Source: Bacillus sp. NTK074B (GTDB taxonomy: Bacteria; Bacillota; Bacilli; Bacillales; Bacillaceae_B). Taken from it: 64,000 nt of DNA. Shown one piece after another: positions 7,967 to 17,383 of the stretch; position 1 is the stretch's first letter; each line of letters begins with the position of its first letter. The notes beneath the pieces were generated by a model. The model was not told where the DNA came from, did no database searches, and saw nothing but the letters and a program-made list of their open reading frames with translations. Where the stretch lies: assembly GCF_017303375.1 (NCBI RefSeq), contig NZ_JAFKOH010000003.1, positions 341,919 to 405,918 of the forward strand, read 5' to 3'. The translations under genes were made by a program, and so were the position numbers.

Positions 7967-9040
7967 TCAGCTATTCGATTTGATGGATTCAATGGTCGTG
8001 CGGTCACATTGCTTCACTAACTTGACGATCAGCTCTTTCGCAGCTGCATAATCGTCTACGTGGATCATGGATGCATGAGTATGGATATACCTCGAACAGA
8101 TCCCCACCACTGCACTTGGGACCCCTTCATTGGACATATGCACTCGTCCGGCGTCTGTTCCGCCTTGGGAAACGAAGTACTGATAAGGAATGTCATTGGA
8201 TTCAACTGTATCCAGTACGAACTCCCTAATGCCCCTGTGAGTCACCATGGAACGGTCGAGGATTCGAAGAAGCGCTCCTTTCCCAAGCTGCCCAAACTCA
8301 TTTTTATCACCTGACATATCGTTGGCAGGACTCGCATCCAATGCAAAGAAAATATCAGGATTAATCATATTGGCTGCCGTCTGGGCACCTCGCAACCCGA
8401 CTTCCTCCTGAACTGTCGCCCCGGAATAAAGGGTATTCGGAAGGGTCACACCCTGAAGCTCTTTTAGTAATTCAATGGACAATCCGCATCCATAACGGTT
8501 GTCCCAGGCTTTGGCCAGGATCTTCTTCTCATTTGCCATAGGAGTGAACGGGCAGATTGGTACGATCTGCTGACCCGGTTTAATTCCGATTTCACGTGCA
8601 TTTTCCCGGTCATCAGCACCGATATCAATGAGCATATTCTTGATTTCCATCGGTTTCCTTCGCTGTTCTTCTCCCAGCAAGTGAGGAGGGATGCTGCCGA
8701 TCACACCGGTAATCGGGCCGTTGTCTGTGATGATTTGAACCCGCTGGGCCAAGAGCACCTGGCTCCACCATCCACCTAGGGTCTGGAATCGGAGCATGCC
8801 ATTATCCGTAATCGATGTAACCATGAAGCCGACTTCGTCCATATGCCCTGCCACCATGACTGTCGGATCCTGTTCACTGCCTCTTCTCAATCCGAATATC
8901 CCGCCCAGCCGATCCTGTACGATTTCATCGGAGTATCGGGATAACTGTTCCTTCATAAACTTTCGAACACCATGTTCATTACCCGGCGCTCCAGGCAATT
9001 CCGTCAAAGTCTTGAATAATTCCAACGTATCTTGTTTCAT
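7967..9040 (-). CDS. ytoP: M42 family metallopeptidase (glutamyl/deblocking aminopeptidase) YtoP
   Basis: A 357-residue cytoplasmic co-catalytic metallo-aminopeptidase. M42 metal-site motifs are visible: [14 protein letters not shown] (His, Asp) near residue 65, [11 protein letters not shown] in the middle, [14 protein letters not shown] (catalytic Glu pair) and [10 protein letters not shown]. The C-terminal region carries [14 protein letters not shown] with a further metal ligand. These enzymes form large dodecameric shells and finish peptide degradation. The length fits the family. In B. subtilis ytoP also lies next to ytzB and ytnP. ATG follows AGGGG. Confidence 0.92.
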   Translation of the reverse strand: MKQDTLELFKTLTELPGAPGNEHGVRKFMKEQLSRYSDEIVQDRLGGIFGLRRGSEQDPTVMVAGHMDEVGFMVTSITDNGMLRFQTLGGWWSQVLLAQRVQIITDNGPITGVIGSIPPHLLGEEQRRKPMEIKNMLIDIGADDRENAREIGIKPGQQIVPICPFTPMANEKKILAKAWDNRYGCGLSIELLKELQGVTLPNTLYSGATVQEEVGLRGAQTAANMINPDIFFALDASPANDMSGDKNEFGQLGKGALLRILDRSMVTHRGIREFVLDTVESNDIPYQYFVSQGGTDAGRVHMSNEGVPSAVVGICSRYIHTHASMIHVDDYAAAKELIVKLVKQCDRTTIESIKSNS

Positions 9041-9260
9041 GTCTAATGCCCCTTTTATATAAAATCTAGAGTATGTATCATCTTATTTTACAGAACTTTC
9101 ACACGCCTTACCACCAATTGAGATAAAAGCATTTCTCTTTTTGATGTTTTCTTTGATAGAATGTACCTAAGGATAAAAAAATATCGATCATTGCCGGGAG
9201 TTTATCAGGGATAGATCCTGACTGCCGGTATGTAAAAATGGCCTTTGGAGGGACTAACAG

Positions 9261-9575
9261 ATGAACTGGAAATCTTTCATACTTGGACTTGGAGTCGGAG
9301 CAGCCGGCGGTTACCTTCTTAAAGAGAAACTCGACGATTCACGCCTGGTTTCTGCCGAAAAGGTTTTGAAAGACGTCAAACTATCTTTCAAAAAAGAAGG
9401 AAACATCGATGGATCATGGATTGGAATGAAGCCTGAAGACTACCGGAAACACTCCGTGAACACGAAGGTATATAAAGGCGGTATATCCAGGCGAAAAGAC
9501 GGGGAACTCGAGCAGTATGAATTCATTGCCGACGCTTATACCGGAACCGTTGTGGATGTATACCCGTTAGCTTAA
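9261..9575 (+). CDS. ytzB: Small membrane-anchored PepSY-type protein YtzB
   Basis: A 104-residue protein with an N-terminal membrane anchor (FILGLGVGAAGGYLLKEKL) followed by a small soluble domain ending YEFIADAYTGTVVDVYPL, which is the closing hairpin of a PepSY domain. The rest should lie outside the membrane. PepSY domains are thought to modulate peptidases, but no substrate is known here. Divergent from ytoP and convergent with ytnP, as in B. subtilis. Its leader (9190-9240) contains a small hairpin, TCAGG / CCTGA, between two TGCCGG words. GGAGG precedes the ATG. Confidence 0.8.
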   Translation: MNWKSFILGLGVGAAGGYLLKEKLDDSRLVSAEKVLKDVKLSFKKEGNIDGSWIGMKPEDYRKHSVNTKVYKGGISRRKDGELEQYEFIADAYTGTVVDVYPLA

Positions 9576-9576
9576 A

Positions 9577-9617
9577 AAAACAGGATGGTCCCGCTAGTTC
9601 CGGGACCATCCTGTTTC
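9577..9617. terminator. Bidirectional terminator between ytzB and ytnP
   Basis: A long stem AAACAGGATGGTCCCG / CGGGACCATCCTGTTT with A-run on the left and T-run on the right serves both convergent genes. Confidence 0.88.
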
Positions 9618-10460
9618 TTATTTTTCCCTGATTACTTTTTCAATGATTTCTCCATCTCTATTCCACTTGATCCCTCTATAAACCGCGTCATGATAGAAGA
9701 GAAACCAATATTCTCCTTCGACCGCCTGGGTGATCCATTTTTCTTTTGCCCCGATGGACGCCATGGGATAATCATCGTAGGCAAGTACCCAAAGTGGATT
9801 TTTGTGGGCGTGAGTCGGCATGATATCTGCCATGTGTATGAATTTCTCCCCATTATGCTCGATGATAATGATGGAATGTCCGTCACTATGACCGCCGGTG
9901 TGCACCATCTTGATTCCTGGAAGGACTTCCATTTCTTCTTTATAGGTTGTCACTTGGGACGCGATGCTCTCCCAGTTTTCTTTCCAGTATGTATTTTGGG
10001 AACGAACATTGGGATTCCTCATTTCATCCCATTCCACCTGTGAAGTATAGATGGTAGCATTCGGAAAGACTGATACGAGATCATCTCCTTCATATTTTGT
10101 CAGTCCGCACGCATGATCGAAATGCATGTGAGTCATCAGGATCACATCGATATCGTTTGGTGAGATATCAAGGGCAGCGAGGGAAGCTTCGACATCCGAC
10201 TCTTCATGAACACCGTAATTGCGCCTTTGTTTGTCAGTCAGTTTCCCTTTGCCAATACCTGATTCGATTAATACATTTTTCCCTTTCCACTGAAAGAACA
10301 TCGGATCGGTTCGTAATTCAATTTGATTCAGTTCATTTACGGCATATTTTTTTGACCAAAGAGGCTTTGGTACAACACCGAACATTGCTCCCCCATCCAT
10401 GTGGGTCACGCCGCCATTCAGCCAGTGTATCGTTAGATCTCCTACTTTCAACGTTTCCAT
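9618..10460 (-). CDS. ytnP: Metallo-beta-lactamase fold hydrolase YtnP (lactonase-like)
   Basis: A 280-residue metallo-beta-lactamase fold enzyme. The binuclear zinc motif HxHxDH is present ([14 protein letters not shown] near residue 115), with a later His in GGHSDGHSI and an Asp in [10 protein letters not shown]. subtilis YtnP is reported as a lactonase that degrades Streptomyces signalling lactones; the same role is inferred here. The start at 10460 (METLKVGD) is chosen because AAAGGAGG lies at ideal spacing; a 10481 start would overlap the ribosome site. No signal peptide is seen. Monocistronic, convergent with ytzB. Confidence 0.88.
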   Translation of the reverse strand: METLKVGDLTIHWLNGGVTHMDGGAMFGVVPKPLWSKKYAVNELNQIELRTDPMFFQWKGKNVLIESGIGKGKLTDKQRRNYGVHEESDVEASLAALDISPNDIDVILMTHMHFDHACGLTKYEGDDLVSVFPNATIYTSQVEWDEMRNPNVRSQNTYWKENWESIASQVTTYKEEMEVLPGIKMVHTGGHSDGHSIIIIEHNGEKFIHMADIMPTHAHKNPLWVLAYDDYPMASIGAKEKWITQAVEGEYWFLFYHDAVYRGIKWNRDGEIIEKVIREK

Positions 10461-10662
10461 CCTTATTCCTCCTTTGTTCATACCCTTTTATTTTATCAGA
10501 ATAGGTGGACAACTTGTAGGTGTATGCCTGATCAATGATACAGTACCTGCAGCGAGAACAAACTAACGGGGCTTAAGTTATTACTATGACTTAAAATATC
10601 ATATGACTACTTCTATCCCTTCTCTTTATATGAAATAGAGAATGGACAACAATTTATTATAA

Positions 10663-10984
10663 GGCTGTTTTTGCAAAGATTGTTGCTATTCGCATACCAA
10701 CTAAGATTTACGATGCTCTGTCATTTAAGTTCTGGTACAAGAGGGTGAAGGGAACAGTCCCGCTTTCCACGGACGTTCGGCCGAGCCTCCTCAGGAAAAA
10801 CCGCTTCCGGGGTCTCGGCACGCCCGTTTTCCGTAGGAGTCTACGCAGTACCCTTCACCCTCTAAAGTAGTAAGTAGTTGACAGAGCAAATTGGTTTGTG
10901 ACCATCCGTTTAAAAAGAGTACCTGTAGCGGAAATCAACCGCCACTCGTTACATCCAAAAACAACAATGTTTACGAAAACAGCC
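10663..10984. mobile_element. MITE-like miniature element, copy B (322 bp) with perfect 8-bp target duplication
   Basis: Both ends read GGCTGTTTT inward, and both continue to ATTGTTG. The element is bracketed exactly by TATTATAA at 10655-10662 and 10985-10992, the footprint of a transposition event. It lies in the opposite orientation to copies A and C and aligns with copy C over nearly its full length. Its centre is GC-rich and hairpin-forming (CCGCTTCCGGGGTCTCGG, CCGTTTTCCGTAGGAG). No ORF of note. The rest of the 10.46-11.19 kb gap shows only a short duplicated GGGAATTTAAATAAA. Confidence 0.85.
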
Positions 10985-11149
10985 TATTATAAAGAGCGCA
11001 TCTTCCCACAAAGTTACACACCTGATTGGATATATTAAGCAGTGCGAAAACTGCCTGAATTTAAAGGGCATTCCGAAATTTAAAAAATGATTCATCATTT
11101 CTTATGACATAGCAAGGGAATTTAAATAAAGGGAATTTAAATAAATAAA

Positions 11150-11175
11150 AACAGCCCCAAATATATCAGGGCTGA
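11150..11175 (-). terminator. Terminator after trmB
   Basis: Minus-strand stem CAGCCCTGA / TTGGGGCTG followed by TTTTTATTT. Confidence 0.8.
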
Positions 11176-11187
11176 AAGATTCATCAG

Positions 11188-11832
11188 TTATTCATTTTGA
11201 AACTGTGCTTCGACTCGGTAAATCCTTTGGCCTTTAGCAGAAAATTTTTCTTCGTATTCGGTCATGATGTTGCCTTCGAAGTCGCTGTTATGAAGATCCA
11301 GGCTTAGGAAGTTCAGATGCAGGCCGTACCATGAGAAACTCTGTAGTGAGTATTCGAATAGCCCCTGATTATCTGTTTTGAAGTGGATTTCCCCTTTTTT
11401 AATCAGGATCTCTTCATACATGGACAAGAAGTCCTTATAGGTCAGGCGGCGTTTTTCATGGCGGTTTTTTGGCCATGGATCAGAGAAGTTCAAGTATACC
11501 CTGTTCACTTCCCCAGAGTCGAAATACTCCGTCAGATTCCTTGCATCGACGTTCAACAGCTTGACATTCGGAAGCTCAGCTTCAATCAGACGGTCAAGAG
11601 CGGTGACAATGACACTTTCGTAAAGCTCGATTCCAATATAATTAACGTCGGGGTTGGCTCTGGCCATTTCCGTGACGAATTGGCCTTTTCCTGTTCCGAC
11701 CTCTATGTGGAGAGGGTTATCGTTGCCAAATTCTTTGTTCCATTGACCTTTTTTCTCCTGGGGTTCTGCCACAACATACTGTGGATGATCACTGATCTTC
11801 TCAGAAGCCCATGGTTTATGACGTAAACGCAT
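11188..11832 (-). CDS. trmB: tRNA (guanine46-N7)-methyltransferase TrmB
   Basis: A 214-residue SAM-dependent methyltransferase that makes m7G46 in the tRNA variable loop. Family motifs are complete: [17 protein letters not shown] (SAM-binding glycine loop near residues 43-60), [11 protein letters not shown], the acidic [30 protein letters not shown] (the [10 protein letters not shown] signature) and the C-terminal TEYEEKF. Length is normal for the bacterial monomer or dimer. A terminator lies just downstream. The upstream gap holds a second hairpin and a half copy of the GGACGGACC repeat. Confidence 0.95.
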   Translation of the reverse strand: MRLRHKPWASEKISDHPQYVVAEPQEKKGQWNKEFGNDNPLHIEVGTGKGQFVTEMARANPDVNYIGIELYESVIVTALDRLIEAELPNVKLLNVDARNLTEYFDSGEVNRVYLNFSDPWPKNRHEKRRLTYKDFLSMYEEILIKKGEIHFKTDNQGLFEYSLQSFSWYGLHLNFLSLDLHNSDFEGNIMTEYEEKFSAKGQRIYRVEAQFQNE

Positions 11833-11916
11833 GTAGACACCTCATTTTTTATTATCGAAAAAAACATACCATGACTCTCGGTCCTATGCAAGAGCCAAAT
11901 AATCAAATGCTCCTCT

Positions 11917-11931
11917 AGAGGTCCGTCCCTC
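11917..11931. repeat. Half copy of the GAGGGACGGACCT palindrome family
   Basis: AGAGGTCCGTCCCTC matches one arm of the palindromes at 27.0, 38.3, 42.2 and 48.4 kb; the second arm has decayed or was never present. Confidence 0.6.
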
Positions 11932-11950
11932 AAAAAAGGGCGCATAATTG

Positions 11951-11986
11951 AAAAAGGAATTCACACACTAACAGTGAATTCCTTTT
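11951..11986. terminator. Terminator-like hairpin between trmB and ytzH
   Basis: Stem AAAAGGAATTCAC / GTGAATTCCTTTT with a nine-base loop, symmetrical A and T runs. Most useful as a minus-strand terminator in front of trmB, but orientation is uncertain. Confidence 0.55.
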
Positions 11987-12069
11987 ACCTTTTCAGCTCT
12001 GGTCATTTAGAGGACAATCTGACGGTACGTGGTTCCATTAAACTTACGAAAATGAAAGGGTGTACTTCC

Positions 12070-12348
12070 ATGCCTTTAAATTCACAGAATCAAATGCAGT
12101 TATTATCTGATATATTAAGCAATCATTCAACGGATTGCTGTGGTTCGGTTTCCGAATGTGAGCAGGTTGAACGATTAGTCAAATCGCTGATGGTCAATGC
12201 TGATATCCATGAAAACGTCAAACCCGTTTTACAGGAAATTTATCAATACAGCCAGAGCGGGATTTCGTCATCAGATCTTTCCAGCCATATTACAACGAAT
12301 AAGGATAATCTGTCCCAATGGGTCACGGATATGAACAGTCACTCTTAA
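12070..12348 (+). CDS. ytzH: YtzH-like family protein
   Basis: A 92-residue small helical protein starting MPLNSQNQMQLLSDILSNH. It closely follows the Bacillus YtzH pattern (CCGSVSECEQVERLVKSLM, VLQEIYQYSQSG, DNLSQWVTDM). Function unknown; no signal peptide or membrane segment, so probably cytoplasmic. The ATG at 12070 is chosen from family similarity and an AAAGGGTG ribosome site; the reading frame is open further upstream but without support. It is convergent with ytmP, leaving only one base between the two stop codons. Confidence 0.85.
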   Translation: MPLNSQNQMQLLSDILSNHSTDCCGSVSECEQVERLVKSLMVNADIHENVKPVLQEIYQYSQSGISSSDLSSHITTNKDNLSQWVTDMNSHS

Positions 12349-12349
12349 T

Positions 12350-13132
12350 TCATATCACTTTGTGCAAGTATTGAATCCAGTGGTTCATTTCGTGGAAACG
12401 GGCTTTCCCTTTATGCCACTGGATGGATAAAATCGTTTGAGCCACGACGTACCATTTCATCCGCAGCTTCAAGTTATCGGTCAGCTCGGCTCCATATTGC
12501 GTCAGCCAGTTTTCCCACTGATCTTCAGGGATGTACCAGTATAACAGTAACCCTACATCAAATGCAGGATCAGCGATCATCGCTCCATCCCAGTCAATTA
12601 AATACAACTGGTTGTAATCAGATAACAGCCAGTTGTTATGGTTGACGTCTCCGTGACATACGACATATTCTTCTTGCTGAACTTCCATGAGTTCTTTTTG
12701 AAGAAACAAAAGCGCTTCCCCGATGACAGGCAGTGAAAGAAGATCGAACTCGAGACCCGTCTCCACTTCCGTCAGCATATGCTCCGGTTGGAACGGCTCT
12801 TTCCCCAACCGCTCAAGCATGGTGGAAAGAGGCTTCGAGGAATGGATTTTGTTCAACAGCCTCGCCACCCGCTCATCCTTCATCTCTTCGGGCTTTAATT
12901 CTCTCCCATTTAACCAGTGTTGTGCCGTGATGACGTCCCCGTTTTCCATTCGTTTAGTCCAAACAAGCTTAGGCACAATGCCCTCTGCTGATAATACAGC
13001 TACAAAAGGGGAAGAATTACGCTTCAGGAATAATCTTTGCTCCTGATATTGAGCAAAGAACGCTTCTCCGGTTGCACCGCCTGCGGGGACGATTTCCCAA
13101 TCTTGGTCAAATAAGTGTTCCAATCTATTCAC
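12350..13132 (-). CDS. ytmP: Phosphotransferase family protein YtmP (APH/choline kinase fold)
   Basis: A 260-residue protein with the aminoglycoside phosphotransferase / choline kinase fold. The catalytic loop VVCHGDVNHNNWLL (HGD-x-N-x-N) and the metal-binding LYLIDWDGAMIADPAFDVG are both intact near residues 155-190. The family phosphorylates small metabolites; it is not evidence for antibiotic resistance, since it is a core Bacillus gene beside trmB. Substrate unknown. GGTGAATAG precedes the ATG. It is convergent with ytzH and separated from trmB by ytzH on the other strand. Confidence 0.87.
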   Translation of the reverse strand: MNRLEHLFDQDWEIVPAGGATGEAFFAQYQEQRLFLKRNSSPFVAVLSAEGIVPKLVWTKRMENGDVITAQHWLNGRELKPEEMKDERVARLLNKIHSSKPLSTMLERLGKEPFQPEHMLTEVETGLEFDLLSLPVIGEALLFLQKELMEVQQEEYVVCHGDVNHNNWLLSDYNQLYLIDWDGAMIADPAFDVGLLLYWYIPEDQWENWLTQYGAELTDNLKLRMKWYVVAQTILSIQWHKGKARFHEMNHWIQYLHKVI

Positions 13133-13210
13133 CTTCTATTGGTCCTTTGTCATGTTTATATGTTCATGTGTATCATTTCATTTCAATGTGTATATGAGGT
13201 CTTATAAAAT

Positions 13211-13254
13211 AAAAAAGACAGCTATTGGGCAATACAAATCAATAGCCATCTGTT
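13211..13254 (-). terminator. Terminator after the pullulanase gene
   Basis: Minus-strand stem ACAGATGGCTATTG / CAATAGCTGT with a ten-base loop followed by six T residues. Confidence 0.7.
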
Positions 13255-13303
13255 TACGATTTTATCGTCATCTTGCGTTTTCGTCAAGCACTGGAATGAA
13301 CTG

Positions 13304-15454
13304 TCACCTTACAAGTACATAGGAAGAGACCGGTTCAAGGGTGATCGAAGATTCCTTTACATCATACAGGCCGCTTACACTTGCCTGGTGGCCATTAGAT
13401 AAACAATTCCATTGTTTCCCTTCAGGCAGGGAGTGCTCACATGCTTTCGTATCCGAATGAAAGACCAGGAGTATTTCATCCCACGGGCCGTACGGATGGA
13501 CATTTTGATAGGAAACATGGATCAGGTTTGCCTGGCTGTGTGACACCTTTACATGCTCACGGATCAGCTCACACGTATGAAACCGTAAGGCCCCGTGGCT
13601 TTTCCTGATCTGAATCAGGGCTTTGACGTATTGAACCACATCATCGTACTGTTCTCTTCTGATCCAGTCCAATTGATTAATATCAATGGGGGAGTTGTAG
13701 CTGTTCTCGATCCCTTTTTTGGTTCTGAAAAACTCCTGCCCTGCATGGAGGAAGGGAATCCCCTGAGACAAGATGACCATTGTGGTCGCCAGTTTATGAC
13801 GGGCCTTAAGGGTTTCTTCGTCTTCATTCATGCACGCTTTCATTTTGTCCCACAACGTATGATTATCATGGGACTCCACATAATTGACGGAATGAGCAGG
13901 CTCTTTAAAAAGTCCCCGTTCCCCGCTCTTCAAACCGATACTGCCCGTTAGGACAAGTTCCACCTTCTGTTCCAAATGGCCATGACCGAGAGCGAACCCT
14001 TTATCATATAAATTAAATGTGCTGCCTTTAATTGTGTCCCTGAACCAATCATTGAATTGGCCGATACCTTGAAGCTGGTGTGCATTTCTCAGATTGGCTT
14101 TTTGATGTGGAGGAAGAGGTGTATTCAGATCCCAACCTTCTCCTATCAAGATGGCCCCAGGTAATACTTTATCCACTTCTTCACGGATCGCGGTCATGGT
14201 ACCGACGTCAAGGATTCCCATTAAATCAAAACGGAAGCCGTCAACTCCATATTCATTCAACCAGTAAAGGACCGAATCGACGATGAATTTCCTTGCCATG
14301 AGGCGTTCAGAGGCGAAATCATTCCCTACTCCTGTGCCGTTTGATGGTAAGCCGTTTTCATCGTGACGAAAAAAATAGCCCGGCACGAGCTTTTCGAACG
14401 ATGATTTTTCACGGATGAAGACATGGTTGTACACTACATCTTGAATGACCCTGATGTTTTCATCATGCAGACTCTGTATCACGGCTTTCAATTCCCGGAT
14501 CCGCTCATATGGATCTTCGGGCTTTAAGCTGTAGCTCCCTTCTGGCGCATTGAAAAATAAAGGATTGTATCCCCAATTATAACTGGTATCAGAAGGACTA
14601 TCCGTGACGCCATCAAAATCATTTACAGGAAGCAATTCAACATGGGTGACACCCAGTTCCTTTAAATACTGGATCCCTGTCGAAAATCCATTTGCTGTGG
14701 AGGTTCCTTTTTCCGTAAAGGCGCGGTACTTCCCCCTGAACTTCATTCCGCTTTCCTGTTGGGCGGAAAAATCCCTGATGTTCAATTCGTAAATGACAGC
14801 ATCTGTGGGAGAAGAAAGTGGAGGGAGCGGCTTCGCATCTGTATTCCCCAGGTTGACGACACATCCCCATTCACTATTCAATGAGACTGCTTTCGCATAT
14901 GGATCGATCACCTCATCCCACACCAGATTGATACACGGAAGGATCGTGTACAGATATCCCTCAACATTCGCATTCACACGGCATTCCCACACTCCGTTTT
15001 CCATTCTTGTAAACGGATACTGTATTTCTTCATCCCCGGGCGACTTGAGCTTCAAACGCATCTCGGTTGCAATTGGTGACCATACTTTAAAGACCGTAGT
15101 TCCATCCTGGTATGTAACACCCAGGTCATCTCCATCGTAGTAGTATCGTTGATCAAATTCTTCTGTTCGTATTACAGCCCCTGTCTGAAGGTCCGTCTTT
15201 GTATCATGTTCATCTACAACTTCATAGAACTCACCTAACACGATCTTCTCGCTTACAACGGTCGTAACATATTTCATGGCATCATGAAGGGGAATCTTTT
15301 CTTCGATGTGAAGAGCGATCTTTTCCTCTTCCCTGACCAGGGTGAAATGGCTCGAATTCCCATCATGATAATGATAAGGAAGGATCATTGTGATTGTATT
15401 AAACGTATCCAAAAATGCATCATACTGCCTGCTAATGACTAACACTTCTGCCAC
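13304..15454 (-). CDS. amyX: Type I pullulanase (GH13 debranching enzyme)
   Basis: A 716-residue alpha-1,6-glucosidase that debranches pullulan, glycogen and limit dextrins. Order: an N-terminal region (~1-120), a CBM48 domain (TVFKVWSPIATEMRLKL, 130-215), then the GH13 barrel. The type I signature YNWGYNP is near residue 293; the nucleophile is in GVDGFRFDLMGI, the acid/base Glu in AILIGEGWDL and the third Asp in VESHDNHTLWDKM. There is no signal peptide, so it is intracellular like B. subtilis AmyX. The GTG start has only a weak AGTAG ribosome site. Single gene with its own terminator. Confidence 0.93.
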   Translation of the reverse strand: MAEVLVISRQYDAFLDTFNTITMILPYHYHDGNSSHFTLVREEEKIALHIEEKIPLHDAMKYVTTVVSEKIVLGEFYEVVDEHDTKTDLQTGAVIRTEEFDQRYYYDGDDLGVTYQDGTTVFKVWSPIATEMRLKLKSPGDEEIQYPFTRMENGVWECRVNANVEGYLYTILPCINLVWDEVIDPYAKAVSLNSEWGCVVNLGNTDAKPLPPLSSPTDAVIYELNIRDFSAQQESGMKFRGKYRAFTEKGTSTANGFSTGIQYLKELGVTHVELLPVNDFDGVTDSPSDTSYNWGYNPLFFNAPEGSYSLKPEDPYERIRELKAVIQSLHDENIRVIQDVVYNHVFIREKSSFEKLVPGYFFRHDENGLPSNGTGVGNDFASERLMARKFIVDSVLYWLNEYGVDGFRFDLMGILDVGTMTAIREEVDKVLPGAILIGEGWDLNTPLPPHQKANLRNAHQLQGIGQFNDWFRDTIKGSTFNLYDKGFALGHGHLEQKVELVLTGSIGLKSGERGLFKEPAHSVNYVESHDNHTLWDKMKACMNEDEETLKARHKLATTMVILSQGIPFLHAGQEFFRTKKGIENSYNSPIDINQLDWIRREQYDDVVQYVKALIQIRKSHGALRFHTCELIREHVKVSHSQANLIHVSYQNVHPYGPWDEILLVFHSDTKACEHSLPEGKQWNCLSNGHQASVSGLYDVKESSITLEPVSSYVLVR

Positions 15455-15658
15455 CTACTTCTGTTTAACATTTTCCGACTCAACGGACCTTGCCTATCTC
15501 CTGTTTAATAAGCTGCAAGGGAGCCGCCATCCTGTTCTTATATTATTCACTCTATGCCCATTTGGTCCGCCATTTATGGGGAAGATCCTCCAAGACCTTT
15601 CCGGCATCCCAGTTCATTTATCGTTGCTCTATTAAGGTATATGCTTGTTTGATGTTGG

Positions 15659-15736
15659 TTAGGCCAAAGACGCCCTATTCATAGTGGGAATATACCCTGT
15701 AACCCGCTGGTCAAAACCGGCTGATGCAGACGGCCT
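15659..15736. other. Compact GC-rich multi-hairpin segment in an intergenic gap
   Basis: An outer helix AGGCC / GGCCT encloses three small hairpins on the plus strand: CCCTAT / ATAGTGGG, GGGAATATACCC and GCTGGTCAAAACCGGC. It stands out from the AT-rich flanks and lacks a T-run, so it is not a simple terminator. Orientation and identity unknown; the rest of the 15.46-15.74 kb gap has nothing I can support. Confidence 0.4.
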
Positions 15737-15741
15737 TATAC

Positions 15742-16692
15742 TTAATCCCCATCCGATACCCCTTGTTCTTCCTCCCACTGAAGTCTTTTAAATGAAGTGA
15801 TTTGACAATACTCCATGATGGCCTGAGCCGCTTTTAGCTGCATACTTTTAATGGGAGAAGAATTTGATCTCTGTTGCTGGAACCATTGATGATGGATCCG
15901 TTTATCTAAAAACTGGATCCCTGCCGGCGACTGTGGGTAATCTATGTAACCGTTCCTGCTGATGACGGCTTGATAGATGGGAAGGTCCACCCCTGCATAC
16001 CGGATGATTTGGTGGATGATGCGCTCCATCCTTTTTAGTCCGATGAGGGGATTCAGTACTTTTGCTTCCATGTCGCCCCATTTTTTCACCCAGAATCGTT
16101 CTCCTGAACCGATATAGGCGGTTCCCTCTTCGAATTCAAGAAAGGTTAAACACCATATCCCTGTCGGGGTGATCAGAATGGTTTCCAGTTCAACAGGTGC
16201 ATTTTTTATTTTCAGGACGGGATTGTACATCACAAATATATTATCAGGGAAGCGCTGGAGTAGATAACGTAACCGCTCATCATATCGATAACTGTTATCC
16301 ACATACGACTTCTCCATGATCGTTGAGCTTGCCCACTTCAGTTGAAAATCAAATAATAGATTTAGAAAAGAAACCTTCAATTCTTCTTCTGAGTGGATAT
16401 CCTGATTTCCCTCCATCTCAAAAAGTATTTCTTCATCACTGGACTGAGGCACAGAATCTTCTTCTCCGGCCTCTCTCTTTTTAAAAAGGGAAAAGAGCTT
16501 TCCCTTCATGGAATCTTTCTCTTCCTCCTCCTTTACAGATGAGGGAGGCGCCGTGGGCAGATCCATGTTTTCCCAATGTTGTTTCATTTTTTCCCATTGC
16601 TGCTTTTTTAATCGGACAAATTGGGAAGGATATCTATATAAATCCGTTTCGTATCGTGAAACGTAATCTTGAAGCTTAATCAGCTGTGCCAT
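15742..16692 (-). CDS. NERD domain-containing protein
   Basis: A 316-residue protein. Residues ~1-110 are charged and probably coiled or disordered (KKQQWEKMKQHWENM, VKEEEEKDSMKGK). The region ~165-260 (APVELETILITPTGIWCLTFLEF ... RFWVKKWG) matches the NERD nuclease-related domain, distantly like restriction endonuclease folds; activity is not proven. It overlaps thpR in an operon and probably corresponds to B. subtilis ytlQ, by position. The ATG at 16692 (MAQLIKLQ) is preferred since AAAGGA lies nine bases upstream. No terminator hairpin with a T-run was seen downstream. Confidence 0.75.
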   Translation of the reverse strand: MAQLIKLQDYVSRYETDLYRYPSQFVRLKKQQWEKMKQHWENMDLPTAPPSSVKEEEEKDSMKGKLFSLFKKREAGEEDSVPQSSDEEILFEMEGNQDIHSEEELKVSFLNLLFDFQLKWASSTIMEKSYVDNSYRYDERLRYLLQRFPDNIFVMYNPVLKIKNAPVELETILITPTGIWCLTFLEFEEGTAYIGSGERFWVKKWGDMEAKVLNPLIGLKRMERIIHQIIRYAGVDLPIYQAVISRNGYIDYPQSPAGIQFLDKRIHHQWFQQQRSNSSPIKSMQLKAAQAIMEYCQITSFKRLQWEEEQGVSDGD

Positions 16693-16715
16693 ATGAATCG
16701 GTCCTTTCGTGACGA

Positions 16716-17267
16716 TCAATTTGCCTGAAACGGTATGGTGTATATGGCTTCATACTTAGGCGTCCGGTCAGGATGAGTTTGATATAAAACCATTTCTGTT
16801 GCTGTGAACGTATGACTCGCAGCAGGTTGGAATCCATTCAGCCACTCGTCAGTAAAGGGAGTTTGCTCATTCCATTTCCGCCCTACTGTGATATGAGGAG
16901 AAAATGGCCTCTTATCCAATTGAAATCCCGTCTCTTCACATGCACCATACACACGGCCCCTGACATTGTGCAGCATGTCTGATGAGAGGATACCCATCCA
17001 CAGGATTCTCGGAGAATCACTTTTCCCGAACGTACCGAACCTTTCCAGTGTCAGGGGAAAGGCGGGAAGCTGCAGACTGCCGGCCTTTTCGAGTACCGGC
17101 CCGAGTTTCTCCGCACTTCCCAAAAAGGCGAGAGTCAGATGATAGTCTTCTGGATGAACCCATTTCTTAAAAGAATTCTGAGCCTCCATCAGATGCATAC
17201 ATTCATCTAAATATCGTTTTGTTTCACTTGGCAGGGAAAGGGCAAAGAAATAGTGAGTTTTTAACAT
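16716..17267 (-). CDS. thpR: RNA 2',3'-cyclic phosphodiesterase ThpR
   Basis: A 183-residue 2H phosphoesterase (once called 2'-5' RNA ligase; B. subtilis YtlP). The two catalytic H-x-T-x motifs are present, YHLTLAFLG and PHITVGRK, spaced about 80 residues apart as expected for the bilobed fold. It opens 2',3'-cyclic phosphates on RNA ends. The start MLKTHYFF at 17267 is chosen because AAAGGA precedes it at good spacing; the longer reading would add 20 residues with no family match. The first gene of an operon with the NERD protein. Confidence 0.9.
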   Translation of the reverse strand: MLKTHYFFALSLPSETKRYLDECMHLMEAQNSFKKWVHPEDYHLTLAFLGSAEKLGPVLEKAGSLQLPAFPLTLERFGTFGKSDSPRILWMGILSSDMLHNVRGRVYGACEETGFQLDKRPFSPHITVGRKWNEQTPFTDEWLNGFQPAASHTFTATEMVLYQTHPDRTPKYEAIYTIPFQAN

Positions 17268-17350
17268 ACTCCCCGTCCTTTCTATTTTGCTTGTCGTATT
17301 ACCTTTGGGTTGTAAATTGATTTGCAAAAAGCTATGTATTAGTTTAGTAA

Positions 17351-17383
17351 GGCTTAAAAAGCCTGCGTTGATTGGAAATCAAC
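17351..17383. repeat. Tandem short hairpins upstream of ytkP
   Basis: GGCTTAAAAAGCC and GTTGATTGGAAATCAAC are two adjacent perfect inverted repeats. The second arm and the following TGCTACTCACT resemble the ends of the GC-rich repeat in the miniature elements, so it may be a decayed copy. Confidence 0.45.

Noticed and set aside
9585..10043. 152-codon plus-strand frame
   Set aside because: It is the antisense shadow of ytnP, whose zinc motif and ribosome site are clear.
12350..13132. Aminoglycoside resistance gene
   Set aside because: It has the APH fold but is the conserved core gene ytmP next to trmB and ytzH; fold alone does not show drug phosphorylation.
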